This document shows positions 25,895-34,480 of a DNA stretch of 49,422 nucleotides, one piece after another. The DNA comes from an uncultured Clostridia bacterium (lineage in GTDB: Bacteria > Bacillota > Clostridia > Oscillospirales > Acutalibacteraceae). The notes beneath the pieces were generated by a model. That model was not told the DNA's origin. It saw nothing but the letters and a program-made list of their open reading frames with translations, and ran no database searches. The stretch is taken from positions 1 through 49,422 of the forward strand of contig CANRAU010000014.1 of assembly GCA_947628665.1 (NCBI GenBank), in the 5' to 3' direction. The number at the start of each line of letters is the position of its first letter. The stretch's first letter is position 1. The position numbers were made by a program, and so were the translations under genes.

Positions 25895-26974
25895 ATGAAT
25901 CGTCAGATTTTCAAACGGGCGGCAGCGGTGCTTTTGAGCCTTATGCTTACCGTAACGATTTTTTCCGCCTGCGGCAAGGAAAAAAAGGATTATGAACCCG
26001 AATCCCAAAGCACCCAACCCTCGACAACGGAAGCCGTGCCTGTGGCGAGTGCAACGGTCAATCCGCTGACGGGTCTGGAGCTGCGCGCCGACGCCGTGGG
26101 CAAGCGCCCCGTGGCGGTCATGGTCGAAAACTCACCCGATGCGCGCCCGCAGTGGGGGTTAAGCACGCCCGACATCGTCATCGAGGGCGAGGTCGAAGCG
26201 GGCATTACGCGTATGATGTGGCTGTACGCCGACGCACAGGATATCCCGAAGGTCGGCCCTACGCGCAGCGCGCGGCACGATTATGTGGAATTGGCCGAGG
26301 GCTTTGACGCGATCTATGTGCATTTCGGCGGGAGTACATACGCGTATGACGCCATCAAAAGGGACGGCGTGAACGACATCGACGGCATGAACGCCGGCTC
26401 GACCTTTGCACGCGATAAATCCCGCAAGGTAGCGAAGGAACACACGGCGTATACCACGGGCGAAAATCTGCAAAAGGCGATCGCGAGCAAGGGCTACCGC
26501 ACAACGGCGCGGGACGGCGGCGTTTCGACGTTTGTTTTTGCCGAGAACAAGCAGACCCTGTCGGGCGGGACGTGTTCGAGCGTCCGTGCGGTATTTTCCG
26601 GGAACTATAAGCATACGTTCCGTTATAACACGCAGGACGGCTTATATTACAACTATATGAATTCCTCCGAAATGAAGGACGCGAACGGCAAAACCATGGC
26701 GGTCACGAACGTGCTGATTTTGTATACGAACGTCAGCCCCGTGCAGGGCTCCAAGAGCGGCCACGTCGATTGGGATCTGTCGAGCGGCTCGGGCGTGTAT
26801 GTGTCCAACGGTACATATCAGAACATCAAATGGTCGAAGGGTACGTCCTCCACGCCTACTGCGCCGCTGAAGCTGACCGATGCAAACGGCGGCGAATTAA
26901 AACTCAACAAGGGCAAAATGTGGATCGGCTTCGTACCCGCATCCAACAGCGGTTCTACGCAGATCGAGGCTTAA
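25895..26974 (+). CDS. yerB: DUF3048 (YerB-family) lipoprotein
   Basis: A 359-residue cell-surface lipoprotein of unknown biochemical function. The type II signal peptide ends in the lipobox FSAC (C26); a Ser/Thr-rich linker runs to about 50. The first DUF3048 domain begins NPLTGLE and contains RPVAVMVENSPDARPQWGLS, IVIEGEVEAGITRMMW and GPTRSARHDYVELA; the second domain follows with HTFRYN and a late WSKG segment, then GKMWIGFVP. AGGAG precedes the ATG. Monocistronic. Confidence 0.92.
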   Translation: MNRQIFKRAAAVLLSLMLTVTIFSACGKEKKDYEPESQSTQPSTTEAVPVASATVNPLTGLELRADAVGKRPVAVMVENSPDARPQWGLSTPDIVIEGEVEAGITRMMWLYADAQDIPKVGPTRSARHDYVELAEGFDAIYVHFGGSTYAYDAIKRDGVNDIDGMNAGSTFARDKSRKVAKEHTAYTTGENLQKAIASKGYRTTARDGGVSTFVFAENKQTLSGGTCSSVRAVFSGNYKHTFRYNTQDGLYYNYMNSSEMKDANGKTMAVTNVLILYTNVSPVQGSKSGHVDWDLSSGSGVYVSNGTYQNIKWSKGTSSTPTAPLKLTDANGGELKLNKGKMWIGFVPASNSGSTQIEA

Positions 26975-27090
26975 AGGCTCTGCGGCGAATCAAAAGCATT
27001 CTTTGAGTTGTGCCGCGAAAAGGAAGGCCTTGGGTGGCGTCCATGCAACCCGCGTCCTTTTTAAGAACCGGTTTTTCGGGAAAGAGAAAC

Positions 27091-27124
27091 AATAACGGAC
27101 AAGACATATGCCTTGTCCGTTATT
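27091..27124 (+). terminator. Hairpin terminator downstream of yerB-like gene
   Basis: AATAACGGACAAG and CTTGTCCGTTATT form a perfect 13-bp stem with an 8-nt loop, followed by TTCG. The 375 bp from 26975 to 27349 contain no gene; besides this stem there are CCCGCC/GGCGGG (27144-27162) and ACGGCGT/ACGCCGT (27277-27299) palindromes. Confidence 0.7.
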
Positions 27125-27304
27125 TTCGTGAAAAGCCGGATTGTCCCGCCGTGCCATGGCGGGGAGGAGCGCAAAGCAAATCCGACTGTTTTCGATGGCA
27201 GAAACAGGGATATTTGTAGTGCGTCGGATGCCGAAACGCCCGAAAAATCGCAGGGCTTTTGGGGAGAGGGGAAGCGACGGCGTGCGTGAGAGACGCCGTT
27301 TATA

Positions 27305-27346
27305 CAAAAAAACGCCGTCGCGAACGATGCAATGTCCGCGACGACG
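27305..27346 (-). terminator. Terminator of tRNA-Ala
   Basis: On the minus strand CGTCGCG and CGCGACG form the stem and GCGTTTTTTT follows, starting only a few bases after the tRNA 3' end. Confidence 0.85.
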
Positions 27347-27349
27347 TGG

Positions 27350-27425
27350 TGGTGGACCCGAAGAGGATCGAACTCTCGACCTTACGGATGCGAACCGTAC
27401 GCTCTCCCAGCTGAGCTACGGGCCC
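27350..27425 (-). tRNA. tRNA-Ala (anticodon CGC)
   Basis: A full 76-nt cloverleaf with encoded CCA. The acceptor stem GGGCCCG pairs with CGGGTCC and contains the G3-U70 wobble that defines alanine tRNA. The D arm is GCTC/GAGC, the anticodon stem TACGG/CCGTA encloses TTCGCAT (anticodon CGC, codon GCG), and the T arm GAGAG/CTCTT encloses TTCGATC. Single gene with its own terminator. Confidence 0.96.
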
Positions 27426-27629
27426 AAACAGTAGTTAGATTATAAATCAGCATCCGCAAAATGTCAACCGAAATTTTGCTTTTTTTCAAATTCGGGCATT
27501 TTTTTCAAATTCGGGTTTTCATTCGGCGCAAACACCTGCCTGAATATGCGGAAATTGCGGCGACGCGCCGTGTTTTGGGCGGCGTTTGCGCCTGTTTTTG
27601 TATATATCGCTGAAATCTTTCAATTATAG

Positions 27630-27656
27630 TTGCTATTTTACGAATTTTAGTATAAT
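27630..27656 (+). promoter_or_regulatory. Possible glgP promoter
   Basis: A perfect TATAAT (27651-27656) with TTGCTA at a short 15-nt spacing, 58 nt before the glgP ATG. The preceding 27426-27629 spacer shows nothing else. Confidence 0.4.
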
Positions 27657-27713
27657 ATATACAAATAAACTGATCTAAACCAAAGTGGATTTCGATATTT
27701 TTTGGAGGAATAT

Positions 27714-30176
27714 ATGAATTACGCGTTGTCAAAGAAGAAAGCAAAAGACTTGCTTTGCGCAAAGCTGTCGCATTTTATGGGCGTAAGCCCCGAAGAGGCG
27801 ACCGACGAGCAGTACTACAAAGCGGTCGCGCTCATCGTGCGCGATATGATGGGCGCGGGCAGAGCGGAGTTTTCCCGAGAGTCCGCAAAAACAGGCGCAA
27901 AAAAGATTTATTATCTCTGTATGGAATTTTTGATGGGTCGTTCCCTCAAAAACAACCTCTACAACCTCAATTTGACCGAGGTGTTCGAGAGCGTTTTGGC
28001 CGATTACGGCGTCAAGCTTGAAAGCTTATATGACTGCGAGCCGGACGCGGGACTTGGCAACGGCGGCCTCGGGCGGCTTGCCGCCTGCTATTTGGACGGT
28101 CTTGCCACGCAGGGCTATCCCGCGCGCGGCTATTCCATCCTTTACGAAGCGGGGATTTTTAAGCAGAAACTGGTGGACGGCTGGCAAACCGAACTGCCCG
28201 ATTTTTGGTTGCCCGGCGGCGAGGTATGGCTCGTTCCGCATGAGGAGAGCGCCATCGAGGTGCGCTTCGAGGGCGAAGTACATGACTCCTGGGACGCACA
28301 GTTCCACCACGTGGAGCTTGTGAACTATAAACCCGTGCAGGCCGTGCCTTACGATATGTATGTTTCGGGCAAGGACGGCAAGGGCATTTCGGTGCTTCGT
28401 CTCTGGTCGGCGAAAGCCCCGGCTTTGGATATGTCGCTGTTCAATCAGGGCGATTACATGCGCGCCATGGAGCAAAACGCGATGGCGCAGGTGATCTCCA
28501 AGGTGCTGTATCCCGCCGACAATCACCCCGAAGGCAAATCTCTGCGGCTTCGGCAGCAGTATTTTCTGGTTTCTGCGTCCATTCAGGATATTGTACATCG
28601 GCATTTGCGCACTTTCGGCACGATGGACAATTTTGCCGAAAAGGTCGCCGTGCATCTCAATGATACCCACCCAACGCTTGCTGTGCCGGAGCTGATGCGT
28701 ATCCTTTTGGACGAATGCGGCTACGGCTGGGATGAAGCGTGGCGGATCGTCACGGGTGCGGTGGCATACACCAATCACACGGTTATGAAAGAGGCGCTGG
28801 AGTGCTGGCCGGAAGATCTGTATCGCCGCTTGATGCCGCGTATCTGGCAGATCACAAAAGAGATCGACAACCGTTTCCGCAATTTCGTTTGGCAGGCGAC
28901 GAACAATGCCGATCAGGTCGAGCGTATGGCGATCATATCCAATGGCGTTGTGCGCATGGCGAATCTGTGCGTGGCCGCTTCCCATTCCGTCAACGGCGTT
29001 TCTGCACTGCACAGCGAGATTTTAAAAGATTCCGTGTTTCATGATTTCTACACGCTCACGCCCAATAAATTCAAAAATGTCACCAACGGTATCGCGCATC
29101 GCCGCTGGCTGTGTCAGGCCAATCCCGAGCTTTCCGCGTTTTTGACGGAACTTATCGGCGACGGGTTCGTTCGCAATGCGGACGAACTGCAAAAGCTGCA
29201 GGCCTACCAAAATGACACGCGTGTGTTGGAGGAGCTTGCGCGCATCAAGACCCACAACAAGGAACGTTTTGCGCAGCGTGTTTACAAGAGCACGGGGATC
29301 GCGCTTGATCCCGCGTCCGTATTTGACGTGCAGGTCAAGCGTCTGCACGAGTACAAGCGCCAGCACCTCAACGCACTGAATATTTTGACCGAATACCTTG
29401 CGATCAAGGCAAATCCCAACGCGGAGTACGCGCCGCACACCTATATTTTCGGCGCAAAGGCGGCTTCGGGCTATTACATGGCGAAAAAGATCATTGCCTT
29501 TATCTGCGCGCTGGGCGACATGATCAACAACGACCCCGACGTGCGCGACCGCCTCAAGGTGGTATACTGCGAGGATTACAACGTCACCATGGCGGAGCGT
29601 CTGATGCCTGCGGCGGACATTTCCGAGCAGATTTCGCTCGCCGGTACGGAAGCGAGCGGCACGGGCAATATGAAGCTGATGATCAACGGCGCAGTTACGC
29701 TCGGCACGATGGACGGCGCGAACGTCGAAATTTTCGATGCGGTCGGCGAGGACAACATTTTCATTTTCGGTATGCGTACACCCGAGGTCGAGGAATTGCA
29801 GCGCCGTGGGTACAACCCCATGCAGTATTACAGCAACAACGGGGAACTGCGCAGTGCGATCGATTTTATCAACCAGAACGGCATTGCGGGCAAACCCTTC
29901 CCCGAGATCGGCGGCACGATTTTGCATCACGACCCGTACATGGTCTTGGCGGATTTCGCGGATTATCGCCGCGCACAGCAGCAGGCCGTACAGGTGTATG
30001 CGGACAGCGCCGCATGGAACAAAAAGTCGCTGATGAACATAGCGGGTGCGGGTCGCTTTGCCGCAGACCGCGCGATCAACGACTATGCGCGGGATATTTG
30101 GCACACCAAGTCCGCATTCCAAAAGGAGACGACAGCCACGGCGGCAAAACGCACGGCTGCCGGAAAAGCGAAATAA
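27714..30176 (+). CDS. glgP: Glycogen/alpha-glucan phosphorylase
   Basis: A GT35 PLP enzyme releasing glucose-1-phosphate from glycogen or maltodextrins; 820 residues, normal length. Seen are YYLCMEFLMGRSL, EPDAGLGNGGLGRLAACYLD, VHLNDTHPTLAVPELMRI, FDVQVKRLHEYKRQ and the PLP-lysine block GTGNMKLMINGAVTLGTMDG. Gly/Ala loops for phosphate are intact. ATG 27714 has GGAGG 5 nt upstream; the in-frame TTG four codons earlier overlaps that site. Only two ATA codons are used in 820. It is monocistronic, bracketed by its promoter region and a strong terminator; no other glg gene is in the window. Confidence 0.97.
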   Translation: MNYALSKKKAKDLLCAKLSHFMGVSPEEATDEQYYKAVALIVRDMMGAGRAEFSRESAKTGAKKIYYLCMEFLMGRSLKNNLYNLNLTEVFESVLADYGVKLESLYDCEPDAGLGNGGLGRLAACYLDGLATQGYPARGYSILYEAGIFKQKLVDGWQTELPDFWLPGGEVWLVPHEESAIEVRFEGEVHDSWDAQFHHVELVNYKPVQAVPYDMYVSGKDGKGISVLRLWSAKAPALDMSLFNQGDYMRAMEQNAMAQVISKVLYPADNHPEGKSLRLRQQYFLVSASIQDIVHRHLRTFGTMDNFAEKVAVHLNDTHPTLAVPELMRILLDECGYGWDEAWRIVTGAVAYTNHTVMKEALECWPEDLYRRLMPRIWQITKEIDNRFRNFVWQATNNADQVERMAIISNGVVRMANLCVAASHSVNGVSALHSEILKDSVFHDFYTLTPNKFKNVTNGIAHRRWLCQANPELSAFLTELIGDGFVRNADELQKLQAYQNDTRVLEELARIKTHNKERFAQRVYKSTGIALDPASVFDVQVKRLHEYKRQHLNALNILTEYLAIKANPNAEYAPHTYIFGAKAASGYYMAKKIIAFICALGDMINNDPDVRDRLKVVYCEDYNVTMAERLMPAADISEQISLAGTEASGTGNMKLMINGAVTLGTMDGANVEIFDAVGEDNIFIFGMRTPEVEELQRRGYNPMQYYSNNGELRSAIDFINQNGIAGKPFPEIGGTILHHDPYMVLADFADYRRAQQQAVQVYADSAAWNKKSLMNIAGAGRFAADRAINDYARDIWHTKSAFQKETTATAAKRTAAGKAK

Positions 30177-30197
30177 CAGGGTCTGTTCGACCATCCG

Positions 30198-30233
30198 CAG
30201 CGGAGCGCGTAAAGACGCGTTCCGCTGTTTTTT
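30198..30233 (+). terminator. glgP terminator
   Basis: CAGCGGAGCGCGT pairs with ACGCGTTCCGCTG (one wobble pair) around AAAG, followed by TTTTTT. Confidence 0.92.
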
Positions 30234-30340
30234 ATCGGAGAAAAAGGATGCAAATTCCGTCGGGGTATGCTACAATGGTTAGCAAGGAACGATGTTTGAA
30301 TCGCGTGTTTTAGGAAAGAAAAATTTCGGAAGTGGTGACT

Positions 30341-31075
30341 ATGCAAAAAACCGCAATCGTTTCGGGTGCATCGGGCGGCATCGGGCAGGAGATTGCCTCG
30401 GCTTTGGCCGAGGACGGCTTTGCGGTGGCCGTACTTTATCACCAAAATGCGGACGGCGCACAAAATGCCGTCCGGCGCATTACCGAAAGCGGCGGCAAGG
30501 CGATGGCGTTTTCCTGCGATGTTGCCGACAGCGCCGCCGTGGAAGCCACGGTCGGACGCGTGCGGGCGGCGTTCGGCGCAGTTTCGGTACTGGTCAACAA
30601 CGCGGGAATTTCCGAGCAAAAGCTGTTTACCGAAATTACCGACGCCGATTGGCACCATATGCTGGACGTGCATCTTTCGGGCGCGTTTTATCTGACGCGC
30701 GCGGTGCTTCCCGATATGCTGCATGAAAAGGCGGGGCGCATTGTCAATATCGCTTCCATGTGGGGTGAGACGGGCGGCTCGTGCGAGGTGCATTATTCCG
30801 CGGCGAAGGCGGGATTGATCGGCATGACCAAAGCGCTTGCCAAGGAGCTTGCGCCCTCGGGCATTACCGTCAACGCGGTGTCTCCGGGTGCGGTGGATAC
30901 GGCGATGATGCAAAAGCTGGGCGCGGAGACCTGCCGTATGGTGTCCGAAGAAGTGCCGCTCGGCAGGCTCGGCACACCGCGCGAGGTCGCCGACGCCGTA
31001 TGCTTTTTGGTGAGCGAGAAGGCCTCCTATATCACGGGGCAGGTGCTTTCCGTCAACGGCGGCGCGGTTATTTGA
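30341..31075 (+). CDS. Short-chain dehydrogenase/reductase, possibly EF-P aminopentanone reductase type
   Basis: An NAD(P)-dependent classical SDR of 244 residues. The cofactor loop GASGGIG is at 9-15, NNAG at 86-89, and the catalytic Ser139, Tyr152 and Lys156 are all present; the C-terminus ends ITGQVLSVNGGAVI. It could be annotated FabG-like, but the SMWGETGGSCEVHYS block around the active site resembles the YmfI group, which reduces 5-aminopentanone on elongation factor P in Firmicutes; efp is not in the window, so this is inference. ATG 30341 is preceded by GGAAGTGGTG. It stands alone between glgP and the PI-PLC operon. Confidence 0.85.
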   Translation: MQKTAIVSGASGGIGQEIASALAEDGFAVAVLYHQNADGAQNAVRRITESGGKAMAFSCDVADSAAVEATVGRVRAAFGAVSVLVNNAGISEQKLFTEITDADWHHMLDVHLSGAFYLTRAVLPDMLHEKAGRIVNIASMWGETGGSCEVHYSAAKAGLIGMTKALAKELAPSGITVNAVSPGAVDTAMMQKLGAETCRMVSEEVPLGRLGTPREVADAVCFLVSEKASYITGQVLSVNGGAVI

Positions 31076-31115
31076 ACGGTCTCCCGACACACAAACCTTT
31101 TGTTATGTTGAAACC

Positions 31116-31144
31116 TTGCTTTTTTCGACGCTTTCGGGTATGAT
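31116..31144 (+). promoter_or_regulatory. Promoter of the six-gene phosphoester operon
   Basis: TTGCTT (31116-31121), 17-nt spacer, TATGAT (31139-31144), about 20 nt before the first start codon. Confidence 0.55.
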
Positions 31145-31165
31145 GAGTATAAAGAGGTGGGAAAC

Positions 31166-32068
31166 GTGGATTCCGAAGGGATTTTATCCATACTTGCAGA
31201 CGACCTTTTCCTGTCCGAGATCAATCTTGCCGGCACGCATGACAGCGCAACGGCCTTTGTCGCGTTCGAGAAGCTCGCCCGTTGTCAGGAGCTGTCCTTT
31301 GCGCAACAGCTCGAGATTGGCGTTCGGCTTTTGGACATCCGTTTGTACCAAAAGGACGGGCGGTTTTACCTTGTCCATGGCAGGGCGGACTGCTTCACCG
31401 ACGCCGGCAAGCGTGAAAAGCTGACCTTTGAGAGCGTCCTTGCGGATTGCCGCGCCTTTTTGCAGGCGCATCCGCGCGAAACGCTGGTGATGAGCGTCAA
31501 GCAGGACAGGGGGGATGCTTCGGACGATTTCTTCCCGCCGTTCTATGACGCTTTTATCCGTCCGAATCCGAATTTGTGGTATACCGAGGCGTCTGTGCCG
31601 ACGCTTGCGGCGTGTCGGGGGAAGATCGTGCTGATGCGCCGCTGTCGGTGCGCGGAGGACTTTCGGATGGCACAGCCCTGCGGGCTGGATTTCTCCGTGT
31701 GGGAGGAGCAGAATTCCCGCCGCCAAACAGCGCCCTTTCACACAGCGCCCACCAAGGCCGCCAAAGCCACGGTGCAGGATTGTTACCGCTTAGCGCCGCA
31801 AACCAAATGGGAAGCTTGCGCAAAGCCGTTTTTGGAGACTTGCGCGCCGTCCGAAACGCAGATCTGCATCCATTTTCTGAGTACCTGCGGCGGCATGGGC
31901 GTGCCGCAGAAGAATGCGGACGTGGTCAACGCCCTGTTTTCGGCATACGATTTGACACCCGCGAGGCCGTATGGGTGGTTTTTCCTGGACTTCCCGACCC
32001 GCGCTCTGTGTGAAAAGATCATGCAGTCCAATCTGCCCGCGCCCGCAAACGGCGAGGGCGCATTGTAG
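31166..32068 (+). CDS. PI-PLC X-domain phosphodiesterase, no signal peptide
   Basis: A TIM-barrel phosphodiesterase of the phosphatidylinositol-specific phospholipase C X-domain type, 300 residues. The general acid/base histidines are H25 in LAGTHDSA and H71 in LVHGR, with LLDIRLY between and VMSVKQD later, as in Bacillus-type enzymes. Unlike secreted bacterial PI-PLCs it has no signal peptide and would act in the cytosol, perhaps on a soluble phosphodiester brought in by the operon's transporter. GTG 31166 is chosen because AGAGG stands 8 nt upstream; a GTG three codons earlier is part of that site. It opens a run of six genes with gaps of at most 14 bp. Confidence 0.8.
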   Translation: MDSEGILSILADDLFLSEINLAGTHDSATAFVAFEKLARCQELSFAQQLEIGVRLLDIRLYQKDGRFYLVHGRADCFTDAGKREKLTFESVLADCRAFLQAHPRETLVMSVKQDRGDASDDFFPPFYDAFIRPNPNLWYTEASVPTLAACRGKIVLMRRCRCAEDFRMAQPCGLDFSVWEEQNSRRQTAPFHTAPTKAAKATVQDCYRLAPQTKWEACAKPFLETCAPSETQICIHFLSTCGGMGVPQKNADVVNALFSAYDLTPARPYGWFFLDFPTRALCEKIMQSNLPAPANGEGAL

Positions 32069-32078
32069 GAGGTACGCC

Positions 32079-33041
32079 ATGCAAACCGCGCTTTGGATAT
32101 GCGGCGGGGTACTGCTTTTGCTGCTTGTTTTGCTGTTGGGAATTTGTGCGTTCATTTTTCAGCAGCTTGTCGGCAGAACTGCGCCGCCCGTTCCGAAATG
32201 GATTTTAAAGCAAATCGCGGGCAACGCGCCCGAGGATCCGTATACCGAAAAGGCAAAACGTGCGGCGGCGGATTTTCGCAAAATGCCGCTGGAGGCCGTT
32301 ACCCTGACCGCCCCCGACGGCGCGGCTTTGCGCGGGCATGTGCTTGTGCCGGAACACCCGAACGGACGGCTTGTTTTGGCATGCCACGGCGCGCACAGCT
32401 CGGGGATCGGGGAATTTTGCTTTATGGCGCCGTATTTTTACCGAAACGGCTATACCCTTGTGCTGCCCGATCATCGCGGATGCGGCGAGAGCGACGGCAA
32501 ATATATGGGCTACGGTACGCATGAATCGAGAGACACGCTTTTGTGGCTGCGCTATGCCGAAAAACGCTTTCCCGACAGGAACATATATCTGCTCGGCGTG
32601 TCCATGGGCGGGGCGACCGTGCTGATGATGAGCCGCCTTGTTGAGGACGAAACGGTCAAGGGCGTGATTGCCGACTGCGCCTATACTTCCGCGTGGGCGG
32701 AATTTTCCTATCAGCTGCACACCTCCTTTTCTCTGCCCGATTTCCCGATCTTACATATCTGCAACGCCTATTGCCGCCTTTTGGCAGGCTATTCCTTTCA
32801 CGATGCGTCACCCATTGACGCCGTGCGGCAGGCGAAACGACCCGTGCTGTTCATCCACGGCGGTAAGGATGATTTCGTGCCGACCTTTATGCAAAAGCTG
32901 CTGTATGACGCCTGCCCGACAGAAAAATCCATGCTGACGGTGGCAAACGCCGTCCATGCGCGCAGCTATTACACCGACCCCGCCGCATATGAGGCCGCGT
33001 TGGAGCGGTTTATGGCGGACTGCGAGGGAGCGACTGTATGA
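32079..33041 (+). CDS. Membrane-anchored alpha/beta hydrolase
   Basis: A serine hydrolase of 320 residues. Residues 5-27 form a hydrophobic anchor. The hydrolase domain shows LACHGAHSSG (oxyanion loop), DHRGCGESDGK, nucleophile elbow GVSMGG, the aspartate in HGGKDDFVP and the histidine in AVHARSYY. This pattern is common among uncharacterised Firmicutes esterases. GGAGG lies ahead of the ATG, 10 bp after the PI-PLC gene, and the stop overlaps the next start by 4 bp. The substrate is unknown; the operon suggests an ester or phosphoester-linked compound. Confidence 0.87.
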   Translation: MQTALWICGGVLLLLLVLLLGICAFIFQQLVGRTAPPVPKWILKQIAGNAPEDPYTEKAKRAAADFRKMPLEAVTLTAPDGAALRGHVLVPEHPNGRLVLACHGAHSSGIGEFCFMAPYFYRNGYTLVLPDHRGCGESDGKYMGYGTHESRDTLLWLRYAEKRFPDRNIYLLGVSMGGATVLMMSRLVEDETVKGVIADCAYTSAWAEFSYQLHTSFSLPDFPILHICNAYCRLLAGYSFHDASPIDAVRQAKRPVLFIHGGKDDFVPTFMQKLLYDACPTEKSMLTVANAVHARSYYTDPAAYEAALERFMADCEGATV

Positions 33042-33499
33042 CGACTGTATTGGAAACGGAGCTTCGGGTACTGCCCGAGCAGGAAAAAACAAATTTGATT
33101 TTGCCGTTCACGCTGCCCTTTGACGCGCAAAAACTGCAAATCACCTATACTTATGCGCCGAAGATCCTCGACGGCGCGCCCGCCTGCGAGAAAGCCGAGG
33201 CCTGCCTTTGCCGCGACGCGGGCGAATACCGAGACACTTACCCCGAAGCGGCGGACTATCTGCCCTTAAAAAATCTCATCACCCTGTCGCTCGACGCGCC
33301 TGACGGCTATCGCGGCTGCGCGCATCGGCAAGCGCCGCAGCAGATTCATATTCTGACGGAAAACACCGCCTCGCCCGGCTTTTTGCCCGGGAAAATGCAA
33401 AAAGGCGCATGGCGGCTCATGCTGCACGTTCACGCGCTGGTGACGGATTTTTGTGTGTGCCATGTAAAAATCGAAGCGCAGGAGGCGGAAAATGGCTGA
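33038..33499 (+). CDS. Stand-alone N-terminal domain of CehA/McbA-type hydrolase
   Basis: A 153-residue protein, beta-rich, no signal peptide. The blocks LILPFTLPFDAQKLQITYTY, LITLSLDAPDGYRG and the later GFLPGKMQKGAWRLML correspond to the beta-sandwich that precedes the PHP domain in many CehA/McbA-family proteins. Here that domain is its own gene: it overlaps the alpha/beta hydrolase by 4 bp and the PHP gene by 8 bp in another frame. It either forms a two-subunit enzyme with the next product or is the front part of a gene split by a frameshift. Confidence 0.65.
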   Translation: MTTVLETELRVLPEQEKTNLILPFTLPFDAQKLQITYTYAPKILDGAPACEKAEACLCRDAGEYRDTYPEAADYLPLKNLITLSLDAPDGYRGCAHRQAPQQIHILTENTASPGFLPGKMQKGAWRLMLHVHALVTDFCVCHVKIEAQEAENG

Positions 33500-34466
33500 T
33501 CTTCATTGGTTTCCCTGCGAACTGCATTGCCATACCCTGCACAGCGACGGTGATTTTTCGGTCGCAGAGCTGTTGCAGACGGCGCATGAGCGGCTTTTGG
33601 ACGGCATTTGCCTGACCGATCACAACACGACCGCAGGGCTTGCCGAAGCGTCGTGTTCGCGCGCGCCCGTGGTGCTTGGCGGTATGGAATGGACAACATA
33701 TTTCGGGCATATGCCTGTATTGGACTGTTCCGCATACGTCGATTGGCGGGACGCAAGTGTGGACGGCATCGACGAAAAACTGCGGCAGATCCACGCCTGC
33801 GGCGGGCTTGCGGGGGTGGCGCACCCCTTTCAGCTCGGCACGCCCATTTGCACGGGCGGATATTGGGAATACCGTGTGCGGGACTGGTCGCTTGTGGACT
33901 ATTTGGAGATTTGGTCGGAGGGTTCGCCGTATCTCAACACCTCGAACCGCCGTGCCATCGCGCTTTGGGGGTCGCTTTTGGACAGGGGCTATCGTATCGC
34001 GCCGACCTTTGGGCGGGATTGGCATCGCACAGCGGGCAACAAGCTGATTTCTGCGTGTACCTATCTCGGCTGTATGGGGGAGACGCTTACGCCCGCGGGC
34101 ATGAAAACCGCGCTTCAAAGCGGAAAGACCGTAGTGTCGGCAGGTCCGCTGTTTTACTTTAAGACCGAGCGGGGCGAAACGGTCGGGGATGTGATCCCCG
34201 CAGGCAGGAGCGACTGGCGCTTTGTGACCGATTGTTCGCGCGTCGCCAGGATGCAGACGGAAAATACCTTTGTTCCGAAAGAAATTCGCGTATACACAAA
34301 CGGCGGGCGGATGTGTCTTTGCCTGCCGGCAGAGGGTGAGCGGCAAACGGCGACGCTTGACCTCGAGCCCGCGCATTGGTATCGCGCAGAGCTTTGGGGC
34401 GAAACGGACGGGCAGGGCGGCTGTCAGCTTGCCGTGACCGCGCCGATCTATACACAACATCCGTAA
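33492..34466 (+). CDS. PHP-domain metallohydrolase, CehA/McbA family
   Basis: A trinuclear-metal PHP phosphoesterase-type hydrolase, 324 residues. ELHCHTLHSDGDF supplies H12, H14 and D19; LTDHNTTAG, GMEW, GVAHPFQ and FGRDWHRTAG supply further ligands. Family relatives hydrolyse carbaryl and methyl carbamates, but most are of unknown specificity. GGAGG lies 6 nt before the ATG, favouring a real start and thus a genuine separate gene rather than a frameshifted one. No signal peptide. Fourth gene of the operon, 14 bp before the symporter. Confidence 0.83.
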   Translation: MADLHWFPCELHCHTLHSDGDFSVAELLQTAHERLLDGICLTDHNTTAGLAEASCSRAPVVLGGMEWTTYFGHMPVLDCSAYVDWRDASVDGIDEKLRQIHACGGLAGVAHPFQLGTPICTGGYWEYRVRDWSLVDYLEIWSEGSPYLNTSNRRAIALWGSLLDRGYRIAPTFGRDWHRTAGNKLISACTYLGCMGETLTPAGMKTALQSGKTVVSAGPLFYFKTERGETVGDVIPAGRSDWRFVTDCSRVARMQTENTFVPKEIRVYTNGGRMCLCLPAEGERQTATLDLEPAHWYRAELWGETDGQGGCQLAVTAPIYTQHP

Positions 34467-34480
34467 AAGGGGGAGATGTT

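Noticed and set aside
26975-27349. Small gene or riboswitch between the DUF3048 gene and tRNA-Ala
   Set aside because: Only unconnected palindromes and frames without ribosome sites were seen; no known aptamer pattern.
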